The notes beneath the pieces were generated by a model. It had not been told where the DNA came from. It was given only the letters and a program-made list of their open reading frames with translations, and searched no databases. The position numbers and the translations under genes were made by a program. A stretch of DNA of 64,000 nt from Nonomuraea maritima. Lineage in GTDB: Bacteria > Actinomycetota > Actinomycetes > Streptosporangiales > Streptosporangiaceae. The stretch spans positions 64,071-128,070 of the forward strand of contig NZ_FNFB01000008.1 of NCBI RefSeq assembly GCF_900100395.1, written 5' to 3'. Every line of letters starts with the position of its first letter. Positions within the stretch are counted from its first letter, which is position 1. Below are positions 1-8,203 of this stretch, piece by piece.

Positions 1-55
1 GGCCGCCGTCATCCGCGCGGCCACGGAGAAGGTGCTCGCCGAGGGGCTCAGATGA
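1..55 (+). CDS. 3' end of an unidentified enzyme gene (partial)
   Basis: Only about 17 codons remain, ending in a TGA that shares an ATGA overlap with the next gene, so it is probably translationally coupled to the epimerase operon. The visible tail is Ala/Glu-rich and ends VLAEGLR. Similar C-termini occur in isopropylmalate/tartrate dehydrogenase-like proteins, but the fragment is too short for assignment. The overlap argues that it is the upstream member of the same amino-acid catabolic operon. Confidence 0.6.
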   Translation, partial: AAVIRAATEKVLAEGLR

Positions 56-1053
56 GGACGAAGCGGGTCTTCCACGCGGTCGACTCCCACACCGAGGGCA
101 TGCCGACCCGCGTCATCACGGGCGGCGTCGGGGTGATCCCCGGCGCGAGCATGGCCGAGCGCCGCGTCTACTTCCGCGACAACCTCGACCACATCCGCAA
201 GCTGCTGATGAACGAGCCGCGCGGCCACTCGGCCATGAGCGGCGCCATCCTGCAGCCGCCCACCCGGCCCGACGCCGACTTCGGGGTGCTGTTCATCGAG
301 GTGTCGGGGCTGCTGCCGATGTGCGGCCACGGCACCATCGGCGTGGCCACCGTGCTCGTCGAGACCGGCATGGTGGAGGTCGTCGAGCCGGTCACCACCG
401 TGCGCCTCGAGGTGCCCGCCGGGCTCGTCGAGGTGGACGTGGCCGTCGAGGACGGCATGGCCATGTCGGTGACGCTGCGCAACGTGCCCTCCTACAGCGA
501 CCGGCTGGACGCCACGGTCACCGTGCCGGGCTTCGGCGAGATCCCGTACGACCTGGCCTACGGCGGCAACTTCTACGCCATCGTCGACCTCGACCGTTAC
601 GGGCTGCCGTTCGACCGCAAGGCCAAGAACGAGATCCTCGCGGCCGGCCTCGCCACCATGCAGGCCATCAACGCCGCCGACGAGCCCGTGCACCGCGAGG
701 ACGACCGCATCCGCGGCTGCCACCACGTGTACTTCAAGGCGCCGGGCTCCGACGCGCACCACTCGCGGCACGCCATGGCCATCCACCCCGGCTGGTTCGA
801 CCGCTCGCCGTGCGGCACCGGCACCAGCGCCCGGATGGCGCAACTGCACGCCCGCGGCGAGCTGCCGATCGGCCGCGACTTCGTCAACGAGTCGTTCATC
901 GGCACCCGCTTCATCGGCCGGCTGCTGGAGGAGACGACCGTGGGCGGCGAGCTCGCGGTCGTCCCGTCGATCACCGGGCGGGCCTGGGTGACCGGCACCG
1001 CGCAGTACTTCCTCGACCCCCGTGACCCCTTCCCTGAGGGGTTCGAGCTGTGA
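52..1053 (+). CDS. Proline racemase family protein, probable 4-hydroxyproline 2-epimerase
   Basis: 333 residues, the usual length for the proline racemase/hydroxyproline epimerase family. Both catalytic cysteines are present: Cys91 in PMCGHG and Cys254 in DRSPCGTGTSA. This supports a two-base C2 racemase/epimerase rather than a trans-3-hydroxyproline dehydratase, in which one Cys is usually Thr. The expected role is conversion of trans-4-hydroxy-L-proline to the cis-D epimer at the entry of hydroxyproline degradation. The gene overlaps its upstream neighbour by ATGA and the next gene by 4 bases, so it is within an operon. Plain proline racemase cannot be excluded from sequence; the nearby OCD-family reductase favours hydroxyproline. 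Confidence 0.88.
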   Translation: MRTKRVFHAVDSHTEGMPTRVITGGVGVIPGASMAERRVYFRDNLDHIRKLLMNEPRGHSAMSGAILQPPTRPDADFGVLFIEVSGLLPMCGHGTIGVATVLVETGMVEVVEPVTTVRLEVPAGLVEVDVAVEDGMAMSVTLRNVPSYSDRLDATVTVPGFGEIPYDLAYGGNFYAIVDLDRYGLPFDRKAKNEILAAGLATMQAINAADEPVHREDDRIRGCHHVYFKAPGSDAHHSRHAMAIHPGWFDRSPCGTGTSARMAQLHARGELPIGRDFVNESFIGTRFIGRLLEETTVGGELAVVPSITGRAWVTGTAQYFLDPRDPFPEGFEL

Positions 1054-2021
1054 CCGTCGTCACGACCGTCGACTACCACACCGGTGGCGAGCCGTTCCGG
1101 ATCGTCACCGGCGGGGTGCCCGAGATCCCCGGCGAGGACGTGCTCACCCGGCGCGACACCGCGATGGAGGCCGTCGACGGCGTGCGGCGGCTGCTGTGCC
1201 ACGAGCCGCGCGGCCACGCCGACATGTACGGCTGCTTCCTCGTCCCGCCGGACGATCCAGGGGCGAGCCTCGGGGCGCTGTTCTGGCACAAGGACGGCTT
1301 CTCCACCGCCTGCGGGCACGGCACCATCGCGCTGGGCGCGTACGCCGTGCAGGAGGGGCTGGTCGAGGCCGACCCGGACGGCGAGACCGACGTGGTGATC
1401 GACGTGCCGTCCGGGCGGGTCACGGCCCGGGTGCGCTGCGCCGGGGGCCGGGTGCGTGCGGTGACGTTCGTCAGCGTCCCGTCGTACGTCCTCGCCCGCG
1501 GGGTGCCTGCCGGCGGGGTCGAGGCGGACCTCGCCTACGGCGGCGCCGTCTACGCCTCGGTGCCCGCCGCGGCGCTGGGGCTGTCGGTGGAGCCCCGCCA
1601 CCTGAACGAGCTCATCGGCCACGCCCGCCGCATCAAGGCCGACCTGGCCGGGCATCCGGCCACCCGGCACCCGTCCGACGAGCGGCTGTCCGGGGTCTAC
1701 GGCGTCATCTTCCACGACGACCTGCCCGACGAGGACGGCGCGGCCCACCAGCGCAACGTCACCGTGTTCGCCGACGGAGAGGTGGACCGCTCGCCCTGCG
1801 GTTCGGGCACCGCCGCCCGGCTCGCGCTGCTGCACGCGGCCGGCCTGCGCCGGCCGCTCGTCCACAGCGGCATCGTGGGCAGCCGGTTCCTGGCGCGGGT
1901 GGCCCGGGTCACCGCCGACGGGATCGTCGCGGAGATCGAGGGCATGGCCTACCGCACCGGGCGGCACGCCTTCGAGCTCGATCCCGACGACCCGATCGGA
2001 ACGGGGTTCACCCTGCGATGA
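1050..2021 (+). CDS. Second proline racemase/hydroxyproline epimerase family protein
   Basis: 323 residues, a diverged paralogue of the gene just upstream, sharing the GEPFRI/GHGTIALG and DRSPCGSGTAAR motifs. Cys88 (TACGHG) and Cys250 (SPCGSG) are both kept, so by the known catalytic code of the family it should be an epimerase rather than a C/T-type dehydratase. It starts with GTG in an overlap with the preceding stop and ends in an ATGA overlap with the reductase-like gene. Two tandem paralogues suggest divided substrate use, for example 3- versus 4-hydroxyproline or different stereoisomers. The exact substrate is unresolved. Confidence 0.85.
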   Translation: MTVVTTVDYHTGGEPFRIVTGGVPEIPGEDVLTRRDTAMEAVDGVRRLLCHEPRGHADMYGCFLVPPDDPGASLGALFWHKDGFSTACGHGTIALGAYAVQEGLVEADPDGETDVVIDVPSGRVTARVRCAGGRVRAVTFVSVPSYVLARGVPAGGVEADLAYGGAVYASVPAAALGLSVEPRHLNELIGHARRIKADLAGHPATRHPSDERLSGVYGVIFHDDLPDEDGAAHQRNVTVFADGEVDRSPCGSGTAARLALLHAAGLRRPLVHSGIVGSRFLARVARVTADGIVAEIEGMAYRTGRHAFELDPDDPIGTGFTLR

Positions 2022-2962
2022 ACGCGCTGCCGTACCTGGACGCCGCCACCGTGGCGAGGCTGGTGCCGATGGGCCGGGCCGTGGACGTCCTGGAGGATGC
2101 CCTGCGGGCCGGGCTCGACCCCGAGGCCACACCGCAGCGGCCGATCGCGGACCTGCCCGCCGGGCAGCTCCTGCTCATGCCCGCCGCCGCCGGCCGGTAC
2201 GCGGGCGTCAAGGCCGTCACCGTCGCCCCGGGGAACCCGGAACGCGGGCTGCCCCGCATCCAGGGGGCGTACCTGCTGTTCGACGGCGAGACGCTGGCCC
2301 CGCTGGCGATGCTGGACGGCAGCGCGCTGACCTCGCTGCGCACGCCCGCCGTCTCCGCGCTCGCCGTCCGGCACCTCGCCGAGCCGCAGGCGCGGCGGCT
2401 CGTCGTGTTCGGCAGCGGGCCGCAGGCGTGGGGGCACGTGCTGGCGCTGCGCGAGGTGCGGCCGGTCGAGGACGTCACCGTGGTGGGCCGCGACCTCGCT
2501 CGCGCGGAGGCGCTCGCCGGCCGCTGCCGCGACCTCGGCCTGACGGCGCGAGGGTTGCCGAGCGCGCGGCACGAGGCGGTGGCGGACGAGGTCGCCAGGG
2601 CCGACCTCGTCGCCTGCTGTACGACCTCCAGGGAGCCCTTGTTTCCCGGTAGGCTCGCCCGCGACGGCGCCACCGTCGTCGCGGTCGGCTCCCACGAGCC
2701 GGACGCCCGTGAGATCGACGACGACCTCGTCGCCCGGGCCACCGTGGTCGTCGAGGCGCGCACGTCAGCCCTGGAAGAAGCCGGAGACATCCTCCTCCCG
2801 ATCCACCGGGGTACGATCACGTCCCGTCATCTCGCCGGGACCCTCGCCGATCTGGCCGCCGGGAGGGTGACCGCCGGTCCGGGGCCGCGCGTGTTCAAGA
2901 GCACAGGCATGGCATGGGAAGACCTCGTGGTCGCGGCCGCCGCCTACGAGGCCTGGACGTAG
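2018..2962 (+). CDS. Ornithine cyclodeaminase/mu-crystallin family protein, probable pyrroline-2-carboxylate reductase
   Basis: 314 residues from the ATG that overlaps the preceding TGA (ATGA). The frame stays open far upstream, but that part is antiparallel to a good gene and not protein-like. A Rossmann NAD(P) motif is seen as VVFGSGPQAWGH near residue 130, with the OCD-family signature regions KAVTV and SLRTPAVSALA. Members next to hydroxyproline epimerases or dehydratases usually reduce delta1-pyrroline-2-carboxylate to L-proline; true ornithine cyclodeaminase or alanine dehydrogenase activity is the alternative. Context strongly favours the reductase role in this amino-acid catabolic operon. 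Confidence 0.83.
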   Translation: MNALPYLDAATVARLVPMGRAVDVLEDALRAGLDPEATPQRPIADLPAGQLLLMPAAAGRYAGVKAVTVAPGNPERGLPRIQGAYLLFDGETLAPLAMLDGSALTSLRTPAVSALAVRHLAEPQARRLVVFGSGPQAWGHVLALREVRPVEDVTVVGRDLARAEALAGRCRDLGLTARGLPSARHEAVADEVARADLVACCTTSREPLFPGRLARDGATVVAVGSHEPDAREIDDDLVARATVVVEARTSALEEAGDILLPIHRGTITSRHLAGTLADLAAGRVTAGPGPRVFKSTGMAWEDLVVAAAAYEAWT

Positions 2963-2975
2963 AGAGGATGGGCGG

Positions 2976-3644
2976 ATGGCTGCCGACGACCGGCTCGACC
3001 TGCCGATGGTGGGCGAGCGGCAGAGCCTGCGCGAACAGGTCGCGCAGGCGCTGCGTGCCGCGCTGATCACCGGGGAGATGCGCCCGGGGGTGGTCTACTC
3101 CGCGCCCGTGCTGGCCGGCCAGTTCGGGGTCTCGGCCACGCCCGTCCGCGAGGCCATGCTCGACCTGGCCAAGGAGGGCCTGGTCGAGGCGGTGCGCAAC
3201 AAGGGCTTCCGGGTGACCGAGCTGTCCGACCGCGACCTCGACGAGCTCACCGAGCTGCGCCACCTCATCGAGGTCCCGACGGTCGTGCGGCTGGCCGACT
3301 CCTCGCGGGCCGAGGAGTTCGAACGGCTGCGGCCCGCCGCCGAGAAGATCGTCGCGGCGAGCGACCGTGGCGACCTGCTCGCGTACGTCGACGCCGACCT
3401 GCGCTTCCACGTCGAGCTGCTGGCGCTGTCGGGCAACGCCCACCTGGTGACCGTCGTGCGCGACCTGCGCAACCGGGCCCGCCTCTACGGCCTGGCGCAG
3501 CTGGCCGAGCGCGGCACGCTCGTCGAGTCGGCGCGCGAGCACCTGGCGCTGCTGGACGCGCTCAAGAACGGCGACGCCGGCACCGTCAGGCAGATCATGA
3601 TCGAACACATCGGCCATGTCCGCGGCATCTGGGCCGAACACTGA
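2976..3644 (+). CDS. GntR-family regulator, FadR/FCD subfamily
   Basis: 222 residues. An N-terminal winged HTH (about residues 13-75, with the typical SATPVREAMLDLAKEGLV helix region) is followed by an FCD ligand-binding domain with its Asp and His metal-ligand positions (D..FH, EH, EH). It starts 13 bases after the OCD-family gene, behind a GAGG-rich ribosome site, so it is probably the last gene of the operon and a local, autoregulated repressor of hydroxyproline or proline catabolism. The last codons and the downstream DNA form a 15-base tandem repeat. Confidence 0.9.
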   Translation: MAADDRLDLPMVGERQSLREQVAQALRAALITGEMRPGVVYSAPVLAGQFGVSATPVREAMLDLAKEGLVEAVRNKGFRVTELSDRDLDELTELRHLIEVPTVVRLADSSRAEEFERLRPAAEKIVAASDRGDLLAYVDADLRFHVELLALSGNAHLVTVVRDLRNRARLYGLAQLAERGTLVESAREHLALLDALKNGDAGTVRQIMIEHIGHVRGIWAEH

Positions 3645-3730
3645 CGGGCCGAACACTGACGGGCCGATAACCGACGGGCTTCACGCTGACAGGTCGCACG
3701 CCGTCGGGTCCAACGCCGACGGGCCGCGGG
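3631..3730. repeat. 15-bp tandem repeat, about 6.7 copies
   Basis: Units begin at 3631, 3646, 3661, 3676, 3691, 3706 and 3721. The first two are identical (GGGCCGAACACTGAC) and later ones decay stepwise. The array starts inside the last codons of the GntR gene and runs past the stop. Because the unit is a multiple of 3, read-through would yield five-residue G-P-N-T-D-like repeats. It looks like slippage expansion of the gene end. Confidence 0.9.
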
Positions 3731-3973
3731 CTGGGGACAAGTTCCGACATTCCCGGATCGTCCGGCGCCTCCCGGCGGTAGTCTCGGAGTGGGCCTGCCG
3801 AGCGACGCCGCGCGAGAGCGCGAGCGGTCCCGGCGGCCCCGACTCATCGGATCGGCCGTCCCCGCGGCAGGGCCGCACGCCCGCCGCCGGGACTCGCTGC
3901 CCGGTCACGCGGACACCCGCACTCCGCTGACCGCCGAAGGGCTCGGCCCACCCCGCCCACCGAGGCCGAGCCC
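3731..3973. other. Intergenic DNA with no recognised gene
   Basis: GC-rich spacer between the 15-bp repeat and the terminator of the convergent EamA gene. I see short open stretches, but none has a convincing ribosome site or family motif. Confidence 0.5.
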
Positions 3974-4012
3974 CCGCCGCGCGCCCGACCCCATCCCAGG
4001 GGCGCGCGGCGG
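3974..4012. terminator. Hairpin terminator between convergent genes
   Basis: Perfect 13-bp stem: CCGCCGCGCGCCC at 3974-3986 pairs with 4000-4012, with a 13-base loop. It lies 8 bases beyond the stop of the reverse-strand EamA gene and can serve both directions. There is no U-tract, as is common in actinobacteria. Confidence 0.7.
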
Positions 4013-4020
4013 CCCGGGAC

Positions 4021-4947
4021 CTACACCCGCGCCGTACGCGTCGAGCCGAGGCTGGCGGCCACGACGCACAGGATCGCCGCCCACTGCTGCACGTGCAGCA
4101 CCTCACCGAGGATCAGCAGCCCGATCAGGGCCGCCACCGCGGGCTCCAGGCTCATGAGGATGCCGAACACATGCTTGGGCATCCGCCGCAGCGCGTTCAA
4201 CTCCAGCGAGTACGGGATCACCGACGACAACAGCCCGACGCCCAGCCCGATGAGCAGCAGGTGCGGCTGCAGCAGGTCGGCCCCGCCCGTCGTCACCCCG
4301 ACGGGCGCCACGGCCAGCGCCGAGACGATCATCGCGAACGACAGCCCCGTCGTCCCTGGGAAGCGCTGCCCGGCCGCCGACGACAGCAGGATGTAGGCGG
4401 CCCAGCAGACCCCCGCGGCCGCCGCGAACCCGATGCCCGCCCAGCTCACCGAGGCCGACTCCGTCCAGGGCGCGAGCATCGTGACGCCCGCCGCGGCGAG
4501 CGCCACCCACAGCAGGTCGATCCGGCGGCGCGAGGCGGCCACGGCGACGCCGAGCGGCCCCAGGAACTCGATCGCCACCGCCACGCCCATCGGCAGCCGC
4601 GACAGGGCCTCGTAGAAGGTGAGGTTCATCAGCGCGAGCGTCAGGCCGAAGGCGATGCCGACCGCCCAGGCGCCCCGCGAGAGCCCCCTGAGCCGGGGCC
4701 GCGCGAAGGCCCCCATGATGAGCGCCCCCGCCGCGATGCGCAGGAACACCACGGCGCTCGGCGGCAGCGCCGCGAACAGCTCCTTGGCGAAACCCGCGCC
4801 GAGCTGCACCGACAGGATCCCGAGAAGCACGAGCCCGGAGGGCGGGATCGAGTCCGCCGCGGTGCGCAGCGGGCCGCCCCGCCAGGGCGTGCGGCGACCG
4901 GGTTCGGTCATGTCGGCGCCGGCGTCGTCCAGGTCGAAGGCGGTCAC
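4021..4947 (-). CDS. EamA/DMT-family membrane exporter, RhtA-like
   Basis: 308 residues with about ten hydrophobic segments arranged as two EamA repeats, after a roughly 35-residue hydrophilic N-terminus. The second repeat contains the SVIPYSLELNALRRMPKHVFGILMS-type region characteristic of RhtA/YedA-like carriers, so efflux of amino acids or related metabolites is the likely role. It starts with GTG, preceded by GAGGAG about 5 bases upstream. It is convergent with the GntR operon and divergent from the MFS gene. Substrate is not predictable. Confidence 0.85.
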   Translation of the reverse strand: MTAFDLDDAGADMTEPGRRTPWRGGPLRTAADSIPPSGLVLLGILSVQLGAGFAKELFAALPPSAVVFLRIAAGALIMGAFARPRLRGLSRGAWAVGIAFGLTLALMNLTFYEALSRLPMGVAVAIEFLGPLGVAVAASRRRIDLLWVALAAAGVTMLAPWTESASVSWAGIGFAAAAGVCWAAYILLSSAAGQRFPGTTGLSFAMIVSALAVAPVGVTTGGADLLQPHLLLIGLGVGLLSSVIPYSLELNALRRMPKHVFGILMSLEPAVAALIGLLILGEVLHVQQWAAILCVVAASLGSTRTARV

Positions 4948-5062
4948 GGAGCTCCTCGGGAGATGTGCGGGTAACCGTCAGAGCCTACTGACCTCGGCCA
5001 ACATGACCGCCCTTAAGGTGGTACTGCCGCCTCATTGATCATTTACTTGGACAAATGGATAT

Positions 5063-6256
5063 ATGAACCCCCCTGCCGCCGCGCCCCTGGCCCGCCCTCC
5101 GCTGGCCCTGTCCATCGCCTCGTTCGTCAGCTCCTTCGACCGGTTCGCCGTCAGCCCGATGATCGTGCTCATCGCGGCCGACCTCGGCGTCTCGCTGTCG
5201 GCGTCCGTCGCCGCCGCCAGCGGCTACTACCTCGCGTACGGGCTGACCCAGCCGCTGTGGGGCGTGCTGTCGGACCGGCTCGGCCGGGTGCGGGTGATGC
5301 GCCTCGCCCTCTACGGCGCCGCGGTGGCCGGGGCCGCGTCGGCGCTGATGCCGGTGCTCGCGGCTCTCGTGGTCGCCCGCGTCGTGACGGGAGCCTGCTT
5401 CGGCGCGGTGATCCCCACGAGCCTGACGTACGTGGGCGACACCGTCGCGCCCGCCGTACGCCAGCGTGCCCTGACCGACCTCATGGCCGCCGCGGCCCTC
5501 GGTACGGCGCTCGCCACGGGGCTGGGCGGCGCGGTCGCGGGCCTGGTGGACTGGCGGGTGGCGTTCACCGTGCCCGCCGCCTGCGCCCTGGTGTGCGCGC
5601 TCGGGCTGCGCACGCTCCCCGAGCCGCCCCGGGCCGCGGGAACGGGCCAGGGAGTGGCCGGCTACCTCGGGATGGTGCTCCGGCACCGGTGGGCGCTGCT
5701 GGTGTTCGGGCTGGCCTTCACCGAGGGAGCGATCATGCTCGGCGCGATGCCGTTCCTCGCCACCGCGCTGCAGCACGACGGGCTGGCCGCCGCCGTGGCG
5801 GGCCTCGCCATCACCGCGTACGGACTCGGGTTGTGGGCGTTCTCCCGGCTGGTCAAGCGCGTGTCGGTGCGCTGGCCGGCGCCGGTGCTCATGCTCGTGG
5901 GCGGCACGCAACTGTGCGCCGGTTTCGCTCTCGTGAGCCTGCACGTGAGCGTGCCCGCCGTGGCCGTCACCGCGCTGCTGCTGGGCGGCGGCTGGTCGTT
6001 CCTGCACTCCTCGTTGCAGACGTGGGCCACCTCGATCCTGCCGCAGGCCAGGGGCACCACGATCGCGTTCTTCGCCGGCGCGCTGTTCGTCGGCAGCGCC
6101 GTCGCCTCGTGGGCGGCCGGCCCGCTGGCCGAGCACGGCAGGTACGGGCTGCTGTTCGGGATCGCCGCGGCCGCCGCCGTGCCGCTCACCGCGGTGGCCG
6201 CCGTCACCCGCCGCCGTTACGGCGCGCTCGCGGCCGAGGGCGCCCACTCCGGCTGA
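5063..6256 (+). CDS. MFS transporter
   Basis: 397 residues with about 12 hydrophobic segments. A DRLGRVRVMR motif A-like loop sits between TM2 and TM3, and the central loop is short. It belongs to the major facilitator superfamily and is probably a drug or metabolite exporter. The start follows an AT-rich stretch (about 5035-5062) that must contain the promoter and has little Shine-Dalgarno sequence, so a short-leader or leaderless transcript is possible. Its stop is only 3 bases from the stop of the convergent ABC permease gene. No substrate can be assigned. Confidence 0.85.
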   Translation: MNPPAAAPLARPPLALSIASFVSSFDRFAVSPMIVLIAADLGVSLSASVAAASGYYLAYGLTQPLWGVLSDRLGRVRVMRLALYGAAVAGAASALMPVLAALVVARVVTGACFGAVIPTSLTYVGDTVAPAVRQRALTDLMAAAALGTALATGLGGAVAGLVDWRVAFTVPAACALVCALGLRTLPEPPRAAGTGQGVAGYLGMVLRHRWALLVFGLAFTEGAIMLGAMPFLATALQHDGLAAAVAGLAITAYGLGLWAFSRLVKRVSVRWPAPVLMLVGGTQLCAGFALVSLHVSVPAVAVTALLLGGGWSFLHSSLQTWATSILPQARGTTIAFFAGALFVGSAVASWAAGPLAEHGRYGLLFGIAAAAAVPLTAVAAVTRRRYGALAAEGAHSG

Positions 6257-6259
6257 CGG

Positions 6260-7045
6260 CTACTCCCAGCGGAACGTACGGGACACCAGCGCCAGTGACA
6301 GCACCGCCCACGCGGCCAGCACGCTCAGCGGGACCAGCGGCAGCGCGGCGCCCTGCGTGAGGACGGCGCGCAACCCGCCCGTCAGCGCCGAGATCGGCAG
6401 CAGCTCCAGCGCCGAGCGCAGCCCGTCGGGGAACTTCGTCAGCGGGAACAGCACCCCGCCCGCGCCGAGCAGCACCAGGTAGACCAGGTTGGCCCCGGCC
6501 AGCGTGGCCTCGGCCCGCAGCGTGCCCGCCATGAGCAGGCCGAGGCCGCTGAAGGCCGCCGTGCCCAGCAGGATCAGCAGGGCCGCGCCCAGGAACGACC
6601 CGTGCGGCCGCCACCCCAGCGCGAGCCCCACGGCCACGATCACCGCGGCCTGGATGATCTCCACGCCCACCACCGCGGACGTCTTGGCCAGCATGAGCCC
6701 GCTCCTGGACAGCGGGGTCGCGCCCAGCCGCTTGAGCACGCCGTAGCGGCGCTCGAAGCCGGTCGCGATGGCCTGCCCGGTGAACGCCGTGGACATGACC
6801 GCGAGCGCCAGCACGCCCGGCACCAGGAAGTCGACCCGCCGGCCGCCCCCGACGTCGATGAGGGGCGCGAGCGAGAACCCGGTCAGCAGCAGCACCGGGA
6901 TGATCAGGGTGAGCAGCAGCTGCTCGCCGTTGCGCAGCATCGCCCGCAGTTCGGCCGCCGCCTGCGCGGCCACCATGCGCCAGAACGGCGCGGCGCCGGG
7001 CGCCGGGGTGAAGTCGAGCCCGGGCGCCGTGTCATGGGCGGTCAT
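6260..7045 (-). CDS. ABC-2 type transporter permease (drug/antibiotic exporter subunit)
   Basis: 261 residues. A cytoplasmic N-terminus is followed by six hydrophobic segments typical of ABC-2 permeases, including the FERRYGVLKRLGATPLSRS cytoplasmic loop diagnostic of DrrB/YadH-like exporters. The start ATG overlaps the stop of the ATPase gene (ATGA), so the two subunits are translated together. It probably forms a (permease)2(ATPase)2 exporter of lipophilic drugs or lipids. It is convergent with and almost touching the MFS gene. Confidence 0.87.
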   Translation of the reverse strand: MTAHDTAPGLDFTPAPGAAPFWRMVAAQAAAELRAMLRNGEQLLLTLIIPVLLLTGFSLAPLIDVGGGRRVDFLVPGVLALAVMSTAFTGQAIATGFERRYGVLKRLGATPLSRSGLMLAKTSAVVGVEIIQAAVIVAVGLALGWRPHGSFLGAALLILLGTAAFSGLGLLMAGTLRAEATLAGANLVYLVLLGAGGVLFPLTKFPDGLRSALELLPISALTGGLRAVLTQGAALPLVPLSVLAAWAVLSLALVSRTFRWE

Positions 7046-7950
7046 CGCAGCTCCCTGCCGGTCAGCTCGAGGAAGACGTCTTCGAGGGTGCGCCGCTCGA
7101 TGCTCAGGTCGTCGGTCGTGACGCCCTCGGCCGCGCACCAGGCCGTCACGGTGGCCAGCAGCTCGGGACCTACTTGGCCCTCGATGATGTAGTGGCCGGT
7201 GGGCGACTCTTTGGCGGCGCTCCCGGTGGGGAGCGCGTTGAGCAGCTCCTCCAGCGCGAGCCCCGGCCGGGCGCGGAAGCGGAGCTGGCGTTCGGCCCCC
7301 GTCAGCGTGGCGGGACTGCCCTCGGCCACCACGCGCCCCTTGTCGATGATCACCACGTGGTCGGACAGCCGCTCGGCCTCGTCCATGTGGTGGGTGGTCA
7401 GCACCACCGACACCCCCGCCGCGCGCAGCTCGCCGACGAGGTCCCAGCAGGCGTGCCGGGCCTGCGGGTCGAGGCCGGCGGTCGGCTCGTCGAGGAAGAC
7501 CAGCTCGGGACGGCCGACGACGGCCGCGGCGAGCGACAACCGCTGTTGCTGGCCGCCCGACAGGCGCCGGAAGGGAGTGCGGGCGTGCTCGGCGAGCCCC
7601 AGCCGCTCCAGCAGCGCCCGCGGCGGCAGCGGACGGGCGTGGAAGCGCGCGGACAGCTGCAGCCACTCGGCGCAGCGCATCGCCGGCGGCACCCCGCCGG
7701 CCTGCAGCATCACCCCGACCCGTGGCCGCAGCGCGGGGGTACGGGGATCGAGGCCGAGGACGCGGACGGTGCCCGAGTCGGCGGTGCGGAACCCTTCGCA
7801 GATCTCGATCGTGGAGGTTTTGCCCGCGCCGTTCGGACCGAGGACCGCGGTGACCGCCCCGCGATCGGCCCGCAGCGTGAGGCCGTCGACGGCGGTCGCG
7901 CCCCCGTAGCGTTTGACCAGGTCGACGATCTCGACGGCTGGGGAATCCAT
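7042..7950 (-). CDS. ABC transporter ATP-binding protein (DrrA-like)
   Basis: 302 residues from the ATG at 7950; the frame is open upstream, but that sequence lacks ABC homology. Walker A is GPNGAGKTS, the signature is RRLSGGQQQR, Walker B is LVFLDEPTAGLD and the H-loop is TTHHMDEAE. A C-terminal extension of about 90 residues is typical of DrrA-type multidrug ATPases. It is the first gene of the two-gene exporter. GTG at 7954-7952, six bases upstream in frame of this reading, is an alternative start. Confidence 0.88.
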   Translation of the reverse strand: MDSPAVEIVDLVKRYGGATAVDGLTLRADRGAVTAVLGPNGAGKTSTIEICEGFRTADSGTVRVLGLDPRTPALRPRVGVMLQAGGVPPAMRCAEWLQLSARFHARPLPPRALLERLGLAEHARTPFRRLSGGQQQRLSLAAAVVGRPELVFLDEPTAGLDPQARHACWDLVGELRAAGVSVVLTTHHMDEAERLSDHVVIIDKGRVVAEGSPATLTGAERQLRFRARPGLALEELLNALPTGSAAKESPTGHYIIEGQVGPELLATVTAWCAAEGVTTDDLSIERRTLEDVFLELTGRELR

Positions 7951-8203
7951 GGCCACGAGTTTAGGGACTCCGCCGGACGGTCCTGGCCTCAGGTGCCCGG
8001 CCACGCCGAATGATCCGCGTTCCGCCCGGCACGCGGCCGCGCGCCCCACGCCGCAGGGGTTGCGTTCCGGCGAGGTCCTGGGAGGGGGAGCGTTCCAGGA
8101 CTATGATGGTAAATATCTGATAACCGGGAATTAGGAGGATCCTTACCCCGGTTGGGAACCCCGGGCCCTCGTGGGCCACATGCCTGCGAGGAAAGGGTGA
8201 TCC
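7951..8203. promoter_or_regulatory. Divergent upstream region with TATCTGATA element
   Basis: Gene-free spacer between the DrrA-like ATPase and the Bcr/CflA gene. AATATCTGATAAC at 8112-8124 carries the palindrome TATCnGATA, repeated with one change in front of the DEAD-box helicase (15968-15980). A TATGAT -10-like hexamer is at 8102-8107. AACCGGG (8122-8128) can pair with CCCGGTT (8147-8153), leaving an AGGAGG in the loop with no start codon nearby. Function is unproven. Confidence 0.4.

Noticed and set aside
8102..8120. Short MVNI leader peptide before the Bcr/CflA gene
   Set aside because: A five-codon frame without a ribosome site, overlapping a -10-like hexamer; there is no evidence for translation.
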